NCBI GenBank assembly: GCA_031002005.1
Contig: CM061921.1
Coordinates: 170,508,935 to 170,572,934 of the forward strand
Length of the DNA: 64,000 nucleotides
Reading direction: 5' to 3'
Origin: Vandiemenella viatica
Lineage: Eukaryota > Arthropoda > Insecta > Orthoptera > Morabidae
The notes under the pieces were generated by a model. It was not told where the DNA came from and did not search any database. It saw only the letters and a program-made list of their open reading frames with translations. A program made the translations under genes and the position numbers. Positions 31,539 through 43,930 of the stretch are shown here, one piece after another (position 1 is the first letter of the stretch; each line of letters starts with the position of its first letter).

Positions 31539-33599
31539 TGATGTGCAACTTTATAGCATAACTTTTATGGGTATATCATTAACAATTAATTGTTTAGTGA
31601 TTTAATTAAGTTAATTTTCGCTTCATTACGGCTATTCATTTTGTAGTAAAACAATTTGTGAATTGTGTATGTTTTATGGTTTTAAAGTTTGTTGCATTGA
31701 GTGATTATATATATATTAAAAATTTTGATAGGAGAGCATCCATCCCTTACCATAGATGGTGGCCATAATGCATCTGCCCTCTAGTATTGATGAAGGGATG
31801 TAGCCCAAAAATTTTAAAGCTCTATGTGCGCAAGTGTCTATCCATGTTTCAACACCGTGGCAACCTTCAAATTTTGTAAGCAGTGGTTAATCTCCTATCT
31901 AAATGTTTAACACTTTACAGCACCTTTGTTTCTCAACAATATATAATGATAAAAATATATTTCTATCTCTTCAATAGAGATTAGTATTAAAGTCAATCTT
32001 TTTTTATGCATATTATAAGTTTACTTATATTTTATACTGTTGTGTGACTTGTATAGCGAATAAAGTTTAAATAAAAGTTGCAGGGAAAAAATACAAAAGA
32101 TTTGTCTTTGACAGACACATTACAGCTGTTTTCCATCTGTTTGGGCTAGAATTCTGGAGGATGCAGGTTCAAATTCTCATTCTGCCACTGAGATTTCATT
32201 ATTTCGTGGTTTCCCAAAATTACTCAGGAAAAAGACAGAATGCTTCCTTCAAATGGCCTTGGCTGAATTCCTTTATGTCCCTCATGTGGCTCTAATGATC
32301 TCATCATCAACAAGCGGTAAAGTGTGATACAAAAAACGAAAAAGGTCTTTCATTTCAAGAGACTCTTCAATGATCCTTTTTTTTATGATCCTTCTACATT
32401 TCAGATTCTGATGTGCTAATATTTTTTCTATGAATGAGAGAGGCATATTTTCTTATCCCTCGGCGATATTTTTGTCTTTATCACTGTTTAATACATTTTG
32501 TGGTTTGTCCAGTGGCAAGCACCCAATCCCTTACTGATTTATAATGTTTATTATAATTCCTGCAAAGACCAAAGATTTTGTGTATATGTAAAATGCACAG
32601 TTACATGAACCAAAACATCATTTTACCATTTCCCATGTATAGAACATTGAAACTATCTCAGACAATATAAGGATAAGATTCTGATGCAGACCAGCAATAT
32701 TATTGGTCATGGACATTACCTCAGTCTGCCTTTCCTCGTAACAGTTTTAGGGGCAAGAGAATTAGGAAGTAGGTAGGCAAAAGATTTTAACAGTTTTTGG
32801 GTAATGCACAAGTGCAAGTGTCATAGTTGCAGTTGTTCATTTTTCAAAAATATAACAATAACTATAATGTTAGAATAATCAGAACTACAAGATTCACTGT
32901 ATTTTTCAGGCCACAGGGTCACAGTACATGTTGAATACATATTGGTAAACAATGCCAACTTTGTAACAATAACTAGCTACAAAATTAAGGTAGTTGAGGT
33001 ATTAGTGTTAGGTATTTTTTAATAATATTTCTTTTACACCATTAAGTGAATCACTGAGGAGTACTTTAATTGCATATCAGGGACACTCGATGCTATCTGA
33101 AAATCCTCTATTGGTTCCTGTCTGTAATTCAGTACCTGATATTTGTAACCAACAACTTATAGATGGTGTTTGAATAGTATCAAATATCAGTAAAATTCAG
33201 TGGAATTCCTCTTTCAGCATTCATATTCACGAGTTTTTTTTTTTTTTTTTTGGTCAAAAATTAGCCACTGTTGTTCAATTTTAATTGGTTTGAAAACAAG
33301 ACTGGAAAATGATCCAGCAAAAAAATCATGCCAAACGTGAAATACATTATGAAATAGAAACCATCCATATACTTAAGTAACAGAGGAAATGATGATACAA
33401 AGCTGCTTCACATACAATATGTATTCATTGTACATGACTTTATTAACACCTGATGACTTGTGCACTATTGAAGATATGCAGAATATTTTACTTGTGCCAA
33501 TTGTGTTGATAGATTTTTTTATGATTATAATCAAATACTCATTCATGCAAAGAAGCTACCAAGCTCTTTGTTTTAAAAATCAAAATTAAAAAAAAAAAA
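31539..33599. other. Downstream of MOCS1, no gene recognised
   Basis: Mostly AT-rich. A segment at 31720-31890 contains TTGATGAAGGGATGTAGCCC then AAAAATTTT, a degenerate version of Penelope-type hammerhead leaders. A poly(T) run lies at 33236-33252 and a poly(A) run at 33587-33603. Confidence 0.4.
32135..32335 (+). repeat. SINE family A, decayed copy
   Basis: It has a B-box-like AGGTTCAAATTC and then body words CGTGGTTTCCCAAAATTACT, GAATGCTTCCTTCAAATGGC and GCTGAATTCCTTTATGTCC, in the same order as the complete copy at 44375. The ends are diverged and no target duplication is visible. Confidence 0.7.
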
Positions 33600-33884
33600 A
33601 AAACGTAGTAGATGCAAATACTTTAGTGGTCTCACTGGATGAATAGTTAAAACAAAAGGTTACAATCAATCTGCTGGCCTTGTTCCTCTCCCATGAGCAG
33701 TGATAATTAAGAAACAAGTAAAATGGAAGGCAAAAACATCTGTTTTTATGTCCGGTGACTCTTCCTGAATACAAGTTACTAATGGGACAAGTAATCACAA
33801 TGCAGTACTGATGGATATTAGGGGATTCAGTAAACGAGTGGCAAAAATAGAAGGGGGAAGTAGATATAATTATAAACTTTAGAA

Positions 33885-34265
33885 TTGAAGAGATATTTCA
33901 GGGGAAGGTTCAGCAAATGGAAGGATGGCACAAGTACAGAGGAGGCAAAGTGGGAAGAGTTTAACAAGATAATAAAAAAGGGCAAGGAAATGTTTATTCC
34001 AAAGCAGAAAATAAAGAGAAGTAGGGAACCTACATACTACAGTAGGGAGGTGACAAGGTTAAAGAGGCTTGTGAGACAGGAACACAACAGAGTTAAGAGA
34101 AAGGAAGGCAGTAGGAAATACTTAAAACAAATAAACAAGCAATTAATAAGAGCAAAGAAAGAAGCAAAGGATGGATTTATGAAGAATATTGGTGCAGGAG
34201 GACAACTGAATGATGCATCTAGAAATTTCTATGGCTATATTAGAAAACTACAAAATTTGAAATAA
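33885..34265 (+). pseudogene. Family N LINE endonuclease-RT linker
   Basis: An open basic segment of 126 codons (RYFRGRFSKWKDGTSTEEAK.. then REPTYYSREVTRLKRLVRQE) of the type that bridges endonuclease and RT in CR1-group LINEs. It ends just before an A-run and a gap in the RT fingers. Confidence 0.75.
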
Positions 34266-34379
34266 ATTGTCAGGAAATTATGAAGGTACTCGGCTATTTC
34301 TTAAAAAAAAAAAAAAAAAAAAGTTTGACATCAGTGATAGGCAAAATGATAAAAAAGATTGATGTTCAACTATATCAGA

Positions 34380-35480
34380 AATATATGCAAGAAAAGAAAC
34401 TGGTTTTCAGATTGACTACATGGCTTTAGGCAAGGATATTCATGTGAATGTCAGATGGTGGACTATATATGCAAGATATTTCACATGAATTCTACAAGGC
34501 AGGCCAATTTGATAGTGTGGCACTAGATCTTTCTAAGATATTTGACAGAGTGAGCCATAAAATGGTTTTAAATAAACTGAAATCTATTGGATTGGATGAA
34601 ACAGTTACTTGTTGGGTATAGGAATTCTTAAAAGCAAGAAAGCAAAGTGTTAGAATAGGAAGTACATTATCAAAACAGATGGAAGGAATTATTGTGTTAA
34701 TTGGTTACAGTAATAATTTAGGTTTTTTTCAGATGATATAATGGTATACAATAGGATCAAAACAGGTGAAGACTGTGAACAGCTGCAGGGTGACCTGGAC
34801 AGAATATCTAAATGGGTAGGTCAGCATGGAATCAAGATAAAGGCCAAGAAGAATCAGCATATTAGGTACACATATAAAAAATTAAAGCTTAATTATGATT
34901 ATAGCATAGGGTCAGAATTGCTTGTTGAATGCTTGAAATGTAAATATCCTGGCATAACATTCAATAGCAAACTCAACTGGGCAGAGCACGTTAGGTAGGA
35001 AAAGGCTACAAAATCCTTCATTTACTGGAGAGGGTGATGAGAAGTTAGGGAATTGGGTTACAGAACTTTGGTCAGACCATTGGTTGAATATTGTGGTGTA
35101 GTTTGGGAACCACATATTAGTTATCAAATATAGAAGTTGGAGGGTATGCAAAGAAGAGCAGCTAGACTTGTTTGTCCAATTGATCGAAGGACCCAGTCAG
35201 TAACTGATATGATAAAGAAGCTGTATAGTCATTGGAGGAAATGAGGAGGGTGAAGAGAATGCTAGGAATTTGATGGGGCTTGGAAGGATATTGGTCAAAG
35301 AATTTGGAATAGTGCATGGAAGGGGAAAGAAGGCCATGACCACAAGCTGGCTGTCGATTTAATGGATAAGGGAATGGGAAAATTTTGGGTGTCAGGAATT
35401 GGAACAAATTACCAATTGAAGTAATGAATAATTTACCAAAAACGCTTAAGGAATTTAATATTAAAATTTGTTAGGTGGAA
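34380..35480 (+). pseudogene. Family N reverse transcriptase, broken
   Basis: Block A reads LDLSKIFDRVSHKMVLNKLK near 34525-34580. Instead of VPQGSVLGP the palm region is corrupted (34690-34735), yet SDDIMVYNRI follows, equivalent to FADD with the Ala changed to Asp or shifted. Thumb and C-terminal text continue to FNSKLNWAEHVR and beyond with stops. Confidence 0.75.
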
Positions 35481-35612
35481 AAGTAAATGGGGAAGGAATT
35501 TAACACTCTAATTACAAAAGAAAATTTAAAAAATAAAATAAAAAGGGGTAATTAGATGACATGGGGAATTGCCACCCGAGTATTTAAAATTAATAAATAA
35601 ATAAAATTAAAA

Positions 35613-35987
35613 GGTATCATTTTGTATGCATAATTGAATGAGGGACTAAATACTTTTATTGACAGATAAATTCAGTTGTCATCCCTTATATTTCAATGGA
35701 TGAAATGAGGGGAAAAAAAGTGTCGTATGTGAAAGTTTTTAAAATAATCCGTTCTACAAAATAGCCAAGTTCCAGAATGTTGGGATAAAAATGACTATTG
35801 GCAATTCTGGGAATATGAAGTGTTCCCATGCCTAATGGTATATTAACCACCTGCATTTACCGCATTGATAGTAGTCGTTCACCAGGTACAACCCCACGCC
35901 AGTCATTTTTGTGATGAGGACATGGCTATACTTAATAAAACTTCACTAACATGTAGTTTTAGGCACAGAAATATTTTGGAAGGGTTT
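35613..35987. other. No gene recognised
   Basis: Short stretch between the family N LINE tail and repeat X2. Nothing conserved was seen. Confidence 0.4.
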
Positions 35988-38775
35988 GGACTCAAAATGT
36001 TTTTGGCAACAGTGATATGTTATAGAAAATTTTTCGGTAGACATGAAATGATGAACGTATTCGTTTTGCAGACAAGCTTTTGAACATTTAGTGGACGCAA
36101 ACTTATTCTAAATTTATGAATTTTAAGGGACTTCGCAAATTTTATTTGAACGAGAGCATGTGAATGAGATGTTTCTTGTAATAATCGCCAACTTAAACTT
36201 AGGATTTTTAACTCTGATTTAATTTTCAGTCAAATGTGTTGTAAGCTGATATCAGGTTAGCTTCAAACTTATTAAGTGTGAATGAAAATGATTTTTTGAC
36301 ATACTATTTCTTTTAGCAATAGCCTTTAATCCTCTGTTACTTCTTGCAATGAAGCACTTTAACAAAATATGTAAGAAGTTGACCACTTATTCAGATAAGA
36401 ACTTAGCACAGAAAAAAATTTAAATAGTATGAGGTTAAAAAATATATTTACTGGTAAAGTTTATGATAACTTGCTATACACCAAGCAATGGATCATCATA
36501 ACAGAATCCCCATATAGCCATCCAGATTTGAATTTTCCATTGTTTCCCCAAATCGGGCAGGCAAATGCCGGGATGGTTCATTTAAAATGTCATAGCTGAA
36601 TTCCTTCTTGTTCCTTGGTCCCTTTCCAACCTATAAGGACCTCTACGAGATGCAAAAAAATTAAATTTCCTACATTAGTATTTAGATTAAAAAATGCTGA
36701 TCGATTTCTGGGATTAGAGTTCATGAAATGGGCTAAAAGACTGAAAATACAGTTTTCTTCCCAGTTTTTTAGTCTTTACTTTCAATAGTAATAAAAACCA
36801 ACTGTCTTCTAGGATATACAATTCCATTATCAACACCAAATTCATGCTTTTCCTTACAAACATATTATACTCCTGTAAGACTAGAAATTTCATCGGCGTT
36901 GCATGTTGATAAAATTCATGTTAAAGGCCTTTGAAAATCCCTCCAAAGATGGTTTCAAACAAGGGATCTCCAGTGAAACTCCTTAACCACTGAGCCACCC
37001 CGATCTTTCTTTTTCATCAATGTTGGCTTTACTATATGGAGTATTACAAACATTAGGAACCAACCCCTTGTCAGCATTATCTTCCCCACTTTTTTCTGTC
37101 TTAAAAACTAATTGACACTATTCAATATTATCATCTTATATTTAAGTGACATGGTTACTATCAACTGCAAGATCATCATGTACCTTTCTTTTGTTGCTTA
37201 TCTGCCTATAAATCTTAATACTCACAAATGTAGTACAGCTTTGGCATGGGTAAGTTCATGTCCATAATTCTTGGAATATTGGCAGTATTATTAGGGATGT
37301 TATTAATGATTGGAGTAGTATTAAAAATTTGTCCTTTCAAACTTCTTTTGCACTGTATAACCCGGGTTTAATGCTTAACGCATAATTACTAACTTCAGAT
37401 GATTTCTTGCTTCAAATAGAAGGTTATCTGTGATATTATTTTACACCACTGCATAATAGCTCTCAAATTGTTATGGGTATCTTTCTTTTTGAGGGGAGGA
37501 GGGGGGTGACAGTGTATTCTGATGACCTCTGGTTGGTTTAAATTACCCAGTGAATTATCATTTCCATGCCTTACTTCATTTACACCATTAATGGTGCCAC
37601 AGATTTTACCAATATTCATCAATATTTCTCACTGCTTCCTCTATTAAGTCTTCCATTTACGTTTTATCCCTTAAATCTCTCATTATTTCCCCTAAATCTC
37701 TCAACATTATTTCCCCTAAATCTCTCAACATTAATTCTCTGAAATATCTTATTACTATCTCCATCAAATCTGCCACTTTTTTTTTTTTTTTTTGCCTGAA
37801 ACCTGCTAGCATCGTAAAAATCTTTCAGTGCTGTTTTGAAATTTTTTACTGTCTTTTCTTTGAAATCTGATAGTTAAATAAAATCTTTCATTATTCTATC
37901 CACTACCACCACTGATATTGATTTTTTTATTATTATTATTATTGCACTGTTATTTCACTTCCACCAACAATTCTGTGCAGCTTGTATTACTTTTTTGTGC
38001 ACAGAACATCTTAACTCTTTCTTCACATGAAAAATTTTCTTTACCACCTTCTCTTTTCACTGAATGCCAGTGAAAAGGTATCACCATAAATTATTTTTAT
38101 TCTATCTGCATAGTTTTTGATATTTTCTCCCTGTTTTCTTCTTAAATTTGCTTACAGAATTTTGTCCCTTAATCCCCTCAAATATTTAACTAGTTTTGCA
38201 GTTATTTTTACAGGCTTCGATTTTCAATTAGGCCCTTTATAGTCTTAATTTATGTCTGCTACTGTATTTTCAAAAGTGTTCAAATTTAATGAAAAATTCC
38301 TTTACTGATTCTGTAACTGCTCCCCTGAAAGATACTGAACTTGCTCTCATTGTAATAACTCTGTTGTCGACCAGGTTCCACAGTTGTTCCATAAATATTT
38401 TAAATTAAACACCATCTAAACCAGTAATTAATAGATGGCACTAAAGTGAAACATAGCTGTCATTGCACTGTGAATTCTGTTGTTAGAAATTTTAACATTA
38501 ATTGATTCTACTGATAGGTCTTGCATTACTGCTGGAAGTTTTTCACTTAAAATATGGGAAGTACTTTATCGCCATGGTGACTTCAGACTTACCTCTTACA
38601 AAAACCTGGTGTTATGAGAGGCTTCTACCACAGTGCATTGCTTCTAGACTGTAGTATTTTGCTGATAGGGCCACACCAATCGCTCCATTCTTAGCACACA
38701 TGGTGTACTCATACTTCTCCTTGCCTGCCCTGGGATAGAAGTGCCCTTGCTTGGTTTTGAAGTAATGCTTTTCAC
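35988..38775 (+). repeat. Long dispersed repeat X, copy 2 (uninterrupted)
   Basis: It is collinear with 17424-19169 plus 20292-21277. It carries the same SINE A body (36510-36655), tRNA-like head (36930-37010 on the minus strand) and minus-strand open piece 37395-37622 (GVNEVRHGN, LNQPEVIRIHCHPPPP), nearly identical to 18833-19060. The empty hAT site is at about 37752-37760. Short poly(T) (37777-37794) and ATT runs (37928-37943) differ from copy 1. Confidence 0.82.
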
Positions 38776-39119
38776 CAATACCTTTCTTCCTGTCTTGTCA
38801 TATGATCCCGCACAAAAAAAAAAAAAAATGAAATTTCATATGGGAATGTGAGCTGATAAATCACAATTCAGGAGCCAAAATGTATTGGGTATATGTATGG
38901 AAGTCATGTATTTATGCCATAAACATACATCTTACACCTAACCTCTTCTTTCTACAACCTACTGCAATGCTCTACCTGTCTTACACCTTATATGAGGGAT
39001 GAGATGAGTTTGGAGAATTGGGATACAGGTTGGAATGCTAACTCAAGTCAAAGAAATAGTAAATCTTAAAGTTCCTTCTTTATTGCAATGCAAGAAAATC
39101 TGCATTTACAAGTTGATTA
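38776..39119 (+). repeat. Dispersed repeat Y, copy 2
   Basis: TACACCTTATATGAGGGATG, GAGTTTGGAGAATTGGGATA and AATCTGCATTTACAA match 15870-15990. It adjoins X2 directly, whereas copy 1 lies on the other side of X1. A short A-run at 38816-38829 separates it from X2. Confidence 0.5.
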
Positions 39120-39403
39120 ACTTAAAAACTTAACTTAGTCCACAACCCGAAGGTTGGTTGGATCCTCCAGGAGGAGGCATACTAAGCCATTGTGTCAGAG
39201 GTAGGACGGCCAGTTCCTTTCCTCTGGGACCTACAGTTTAACGTGGATTCCGAACCACGGAGCATCCTGGCATAGCTCATATGACTAAACACAACTCTCA
39301 AAATTACTGCGCCTGCCGGGATTCGTGCCCGGGGCAGGAGCAGTAAACGTTTTGAAAGCAAGAGCTTAGGCACTGAGCTACCAGAACGCTCACAAGTTGA
39401 TTA
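39108..39403 (-). mobile_element. tRNA-derived SINE (family B) with 12-bp target duplication
   Basis: ACAAGTTGATTA flanks it at 39108-39119 and 39392-39403, so the insert is 39120-39391. On the minus strand it starts with a tRNA-like head: TGGTAGCTCAGTGCC (A box) and GGCACGAATCCC (B box). A body follows that ends CCAACCAACCTTCGGGTTGT and AAGTTTTTAAGT. It inserted into repeat Y. Confidence 0.87.
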
Positions 39404-39825
39404 CAGATGTGAAATTAAAGTGACAACTATTCAGCAAACTGCCAGGTACCACTGACTACTAAATTTCTCAGTCAAAGTGTGAGACTAAGGTGGATATTGG
39501 CATTGGGATCTCAAAGCAAAGTAATCTGAATATTGCTGTCAACCAGAGGTCAGTAAGAGACTCAGACTGTATGACTTCTCAGCTAGACTTTACAGAATAT
39601 CTAAATTGGATACACATCATGGTTCCACTGCGGGAAGCACTGACTGGAAATTCCTTCTGATCGAGTAAACATGCCATGTCACATCCCCCTTATATGCTGT
39701 AAGAGTTTAATAAAACTGTGATAAAACTTGATTGTAAAAATGACCTAGAGTAAAACGTCTAACTTGGAGACCATCAGACATGTTAAGAATGGATTTTGAT
39801 GTCCTTCATATGTGTTGAAGGGTAC
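39404..39825. other. Repeat Y continuation and unassigned DNA
   Basis: The first bases continue Y after the SINE. The rest, including CATCCCCCTTATATGCTG (39683-39700), shows no recognised coding motif. Confidence 0.35.
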
Positions 39826-40145
39826 ACACCACATATGCCTGTGGTATGGTCGTTTCTCCAAATGTGGCCTAGTTTTTTAGATATTCAAATGCAAAGAAAC
39901 AAAAAATTCTAAATGTTCTCTATATACTAAATAATTGCCCTTTTTCTTCAAATGGCAGTGTGGTCTATGCGATAAGGTGTCAGCTTCATAATTTTCTGAT
40001 CAGTGTTCAAATCCCTGCGGTATCAATTGTTTTTACTTAATTTTGTCTTCAGAAATAGTCATGCATGACTTTTATAATTTTATTTAAACTTCATTTAAAA
40101 CTTTTACTGTGTGAAATAATATTTAAAACAAATCATATTACCTAC
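39826..40145 (+). repeat. tRNA-like dispersed repeat (family D), left inverted copy
   Basis: It contains a tRNA-like core with a CAT anticodon-like loop (CAGCTTCATAATTTTCTG) and B-box GTTCAAATCCC at 40007-40017, preceded by GGTATGGTCGTTTCTCCAAA and followed by AATTTTGTCTTCAG. The same order is found reversed at 40925-41260. Confidence 0.7.
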
Positions 40146-40199
40146 AATTCAACATAATTTTTTTTCCTGAAAATCTTTTTATTTTTTTTTTAATGAATT

Positions 40200-40310
40200 C
40201 ACGGTCTACTGATGGTTTGTCTTTTCACAATGCAAATCGGCCGCACACCCTTGAAGACTTCATTGCTATCATATGTCAGGAAAGTCTCCATCCTTACTTT
40301 ATTTTTTCAT
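40200..40310 (+). repeat. Penelope-type tail fragment
   Basis: GCACACCCTTGAAGACTTC (40241-40259), then ATTGCTATCATATGTCAGG and AAAGTCTCCATCCTTAC, are the same terminal words as in the foldback at 5720-5775. Confidence 0.5.
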
Positions 40311-40657
40311 TTTATGTTAATAAGATTATTGTTTTGGTACATTTTCAGTTGAAATAGTTACTATCATTTTATTTATTTCATCTTCGTTGTTTCTTTACTT
40401 GTTTATAAACAAGAGGTATTTTCAACGAAATTCGTAGCATTGGGAAGATAGTTTTTTCTTTCTTTCTTCTACACTCGATTGTTCCAAGAGGGGATGCATG
40501 TAAATCATTGAAAATGAAATAGTAGGCCTATCCGTGATGAAAAATGGAGCCCAACAATGAAATGGAAGAACAAATGACAAATGCTTATAAACATTGTAAA
40601 ATGCTTGTCAGATTTCAGTTAACTATCAGATTCACCTCATGACTTAATTTCATTGGG
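40311..40657. other. No gene recognised
   Basis: AT-rich spacer between a Penelope-type tail and a hAT MITE. Nothing conserved was seen. Confidence 0.4.
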
Positions 40658-40857
40658 TATGGACGCAGAGGCGTAGCTATTGCAGGGCTAGGCGGTGCCT
40701 TGCACCAGAGCCCCTGAGCTCAGGGGGCCCCCAAGTGCAGTTTAGGAGGCCCAAATTAAGGGAGCCCCTGCCAGCCTACCTCACAAGACATAGTAGAGCC
40801 CAAAATATTTTTTTGCACCAGGGCTCTTGTTAATCTAGCTACACCACTGTATGGACG
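40658..40857. mobile_element. hAT-type MITE (184 bp)
   Basis: The 8-bp duplication TATGGACG flanks it at 40658-40665 and 40850-40857. The insert 40666-40849 begins CAGAGGCGTAGCTA and ends TAGCTACACCACTG, a 14-bp inverted repeat with two mismatches and the CAG..CTG tips usual for hAT. It is too short to code and is locally GC-rich. Confidence 0.92.
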
Positions 40858-40924
40858 AGGCATATTACAAAGCCATTGTTGATATATTGGCCAAAATTAT
40901 GTTTGTTGTATGTGTTATAAGATA

Positions 40925-41260
40925 TTTGATTTACTTTAAATTTTATTTTGCACAGTAAAACTATTTAAATGAAGTATAAGGAAATTTAAAAAAGTAGGTT
41001 GATAATATCTGGAGACAAAAATAAATAAATATATGATTCTGCAAGGATTTGAACTCGGGTCAGAGAATTATGAAACTAAAATAATATAGGGCAATAATTT
41101 AGTATATAGATGACATTTGGATTTTTTTTGTTTCGTTGCATGTGAATATCTTAAAAACTGGTGCACATTTGGAGAAACAATTATACCACAGACATATATA
41201 CTGTGTATCCTTCAATATATATGAAGTAGATCGAAATATAGATGTGATTATTAAATCTAA
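40925..41260 (-). repeat. tRNA-like dispersed repeat (family D), right inverted copy
   Basis: The minus strand reads GTTTCTCCAAATGTGCACCA, then GTTTCATAATTCTCTGACCC, GAGTTCAAATCC and ATTTTTGTCTCCAGATATTA, the same order as 39840-40060. The hAT MITE lies between the two copies. Confidence 0.7.
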
Positions 41261-41783
41261 TCCAGGTATTTTGGCTGTCACAGACAGACTGAGAAGCTGG
41301 TAAGAAACATGACTTTAGGTTATTTTTTATTATTATTATTTCATATGGCCTAGCAACAAATGCAATACGTATAAATATACACAATGACAAGAACATTGGT
41401 AGCATTCACAAACTGATGTCCAATTGTTGCAGCCATTCTATGAAGGAAGTTGTAGCACTGAAAATGTGTAGAAATGGTTCATCATACTAAAAAGGCATTC
41501 CTTGATGGTATGCTCCTCACTGTGGGAAGGAGCTCCGCAGTAACACTAGGTTGTTAAGACCACATAATAAAGATATTAATATTTAAGGAAGGTGTGCAGT
41601 AAATTCCTGCTAGCTTGTGTTGAGATTTGTTTGTATATTGAGATTGAATTGCTTATACATCCTACAGCTTGAAGTGATTTTGCTTATCACTGCAAGTGTG
41701 AAGTAATACATATCATAAATACAAAAATTTGTTATGGGACATTATTTTCTAGGTTCTTTTAAACCCCATTATGTATTTATATA
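41261..41783. other. No gene recognised
   Basis: AT-rich spacer with no conserved peptide or repeat boundary. Confidence 0.4.
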
Positions 41784-42660
41784 ATGCACCCAGAAAGTCC
41801 AGAAATAACTGTTTCCAACAAAATAGTAGCAAACGATGTATTTATTTATTATTTTATTTTTTTATTTTATTTTTTGCTTATAGTTTTACACCTCATCGAC
41901 ATTGAAATAATTAGAGGTAGGGCTGGGAGCAAGGAACAGCAAGGAATTCAGCCATGGTCTTTTTGAAGGAATCAACCCAGCTTTCACTTGGAGTAATTTA
42001 GGGAATCCATGGAAAACCCAAATCTGGATGCCCGGATGGGGATTTTAACCCGTGTCTTCCCAAATGCGAGGCCAGATTGTTACCGCTCACCCACCATGCA
42101 CAATGTATTTATTGTTATGATATTACAATTAATTTCGTGTCCCTTACAACATACTACCCTTCCCTGTCTATAAGCTGTTGGACTTGATTTGTTGGAAGTC
42201 GTCACATGTCAACCTCTTCAGTAACATTGTCGTTTTACTCTTGATCTCATCTATAGTTTAAAAATTGTTCCACTAAAAAATGGATTTTATCTTAGGAAAT
42301 AGTTAAAAGTTACTTGGAGCTAAATCTAGTGAATACAGGAGTGGCGCAGCACTAGCATCTTCTGACTAGCCAGAAACTGCCACACCAACACCTCACAGTT
42401 AGCAGAATGATTGTCATGATGCAGAATCCGTGTGGTGTTCTTCCCCAACTCGAGCCTCATCTTCCATTGCCTCAGACTGAACAGAATATGAAGATAATGC
42501 TCCTAACTAACCGACTGGTCCTTGCTGCCCATTTGACCATTATGACAAAATTGATATCAAAACACACCAGTGTGGCTCATTGCGCTGAGGCACAGCACAT
42601 TGAATTGGAGAGGTACAGCGGCTCAGACACGAGCCCAGGTCTCCGCATACTGTCCGTCCT
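41784..42660 (-). pseudogene. Mariner-like transposase relic, split by a SINE
   Basis: On the minus strand LELGKNTTRILHHDNHSANC, then LVWQFLASQKMLVL, YSLDLAPSNF and LFPKIKSIF follow each other with frame changes. This is the second and third catalytic region of mariner transposases (HHDN; YSPDLAPCDF with the last Asp now Asn). TIDEIKSKTTMLLKRLTCDD and FQQIKSNSL give the C-terminal end. The N-terminal half was not found. A family A SINE at 41847-42102 sits in the 3' flank. Confidence 0.72.
41836..42113 (-). mobile_element. SINE family A with 11-bp target duplication
   Basis: ATGTATTTATT flanks it at 41836-41846 and 42103-42113, insert 41847-42102. The minus strand has the tRNA-like head (GTGAGCGGTAACAATCTGGC, B-box-like GGTTAAAATCC) and the body CATCCAGATTTGGGTTTTCC. 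The tail end is AT-rich at 41847-41880. Confidence 0.85.
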
Positions 42661-43039
42661 GACTGCAGTTTATAGATGGATTTTTTGTAGCCATCCAGGC
42701 TAATGCTGGGTAGTCCCCAATCTCCGCCTCATAAACTAAACTTTTCACAAACAAAAAGTACACTTTGTTTTATAAAGGTCAATGATATAGCAATGCAAAT
42801 GAATACTATTTTATTTTTTGCCGTGCGCTTTTCACTCCATTTTTCACAGCATATTCAGAGGCATGTGTGTAACATTTGTACATTTTGTCAGTTACATTTC
42901 ACTGCGGAACCAACATAAAGTGCAGTTAAAATTAATTTTACTTGCATCTCATTCTATTTAATATCCTCAGAGTCTGGGTTTGCTTTGTTGAATAGTTTTA
43001 ACTTGAATCATTGTGAATCTTCTCAAGATTTCTCTTTAT
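42661..43039. other. No gene recognised
   Basis: Possibly the outer part of the adjacent mariner relic, but no terminal repeat could be matched. Confidence 0.35.
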
Positions 43040-43930
43040 TGTGGAATGTGATAACACAACACTACACCGACCTGACTACACAGTATCACCATTAACTTTA
43101 GTATTAGTACCAAGTTCAAAACTACATGTTAGTGTAACACCACACCATGTCCATAGACTGTATGTTTTGTTTATGTTTACGGTTTCATTAGGTTTCAAGT
43201 TCCTTGGTTTTTGTGTTATCTTTGATGGTAGGCTGGCATTTGAAATGGTTGGTTTTCTATGTGTATATTTATTTTGTTTTCGATGCCACATATAGTGTTT
43301 GGTTCGTCAAGTTCGTGTATACATTTATTATCTGTTTTTCTTTTTGGATGTCATGATTTTCTGGAAATATTAATGCCTGTGGTTTGCTGTTATTCATTGT
43401 TATTTTTTTATTTCTGCGTGAATTTCTGTATGTAAGTTGGTGGTTTTGTTCTGTAATTGTGGAGTGGTTGGTGTATTTCAGTGTTCTTTGTACCTTGTTA
43501 AGTAATGGTCTGCCTGTCATATTGATGTATCGTGCTTCACAATTTTGACAAGTGAGTCTATATGCCTGAATTGTGACATTTGTTTTTGTTTGTGCTGTTT
43601 CTTATGTATGGAATGATTGGTTCTAAATGTAATGTTGAGTCCTCTATTTTTGTTGATATAAATCCTAACATGCCATATTACTTTTTTTTTTTTTTTTTAC
43701 TTTTGAGGGTGGTATAGTTTCTGATGTTAATTTCATTATTTTTTTATATTTGCTTGTCATGGTGTTGTCACGGTGTTATATGTTGTGTTTAGTATTTTTT
43801 TATGTTGTCGTTTATTTGGCGTATTCTATTTTATTTATTTCCTTTGTTGGTGGCTGTTCTGTATGATTAAGTTGAATTCTGATTTGTAATTTTCCTTGTC
43901 TAGGGGCATTCTGTTCAGTCAGTTTAGTAT
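43040..43930 (-). pseudogene. Penelope-like element relic with decayed GIY-YIG domain
   Basis: The minus strand near 43570-43490 reads AYRLTCQNCEARYINMTGRP, which corresponds to the GIY..L.C..C...YIGQTGR core of Penelope-like endonucleases with the GIY changed to AYR and the second motif to YIN. Flanking text (LLNKVQRTLKYTN, NLTNQTLYVASKTK) continues to 43270. This is a different subfamily from the 24.9-27 kb copies. Confidence 0.65.

Larger units (their letters stand above)
33600..35600 (+). mobile_element. LINE (family N), long but decayed copy
   Basis: Endonuclease-end text (TSNHNAVLMDIRGFSKRVAK, about 33770-33845) leads into the linker 33885-34265. An A-run at 34303-34322 and RT text to 34998 follow (GEDCEQLQGDLDRISKWVGQ, HIRYTYKKLKLNYDY). 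Broken C-terminal text continues to about 35480. The 3' end GGGGAATTGCCACC and an (AATA)n-rich tail at 35575-35612 match the tail region of the copies at 21.3 and 63.0 kb. Confidence 0.82.
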
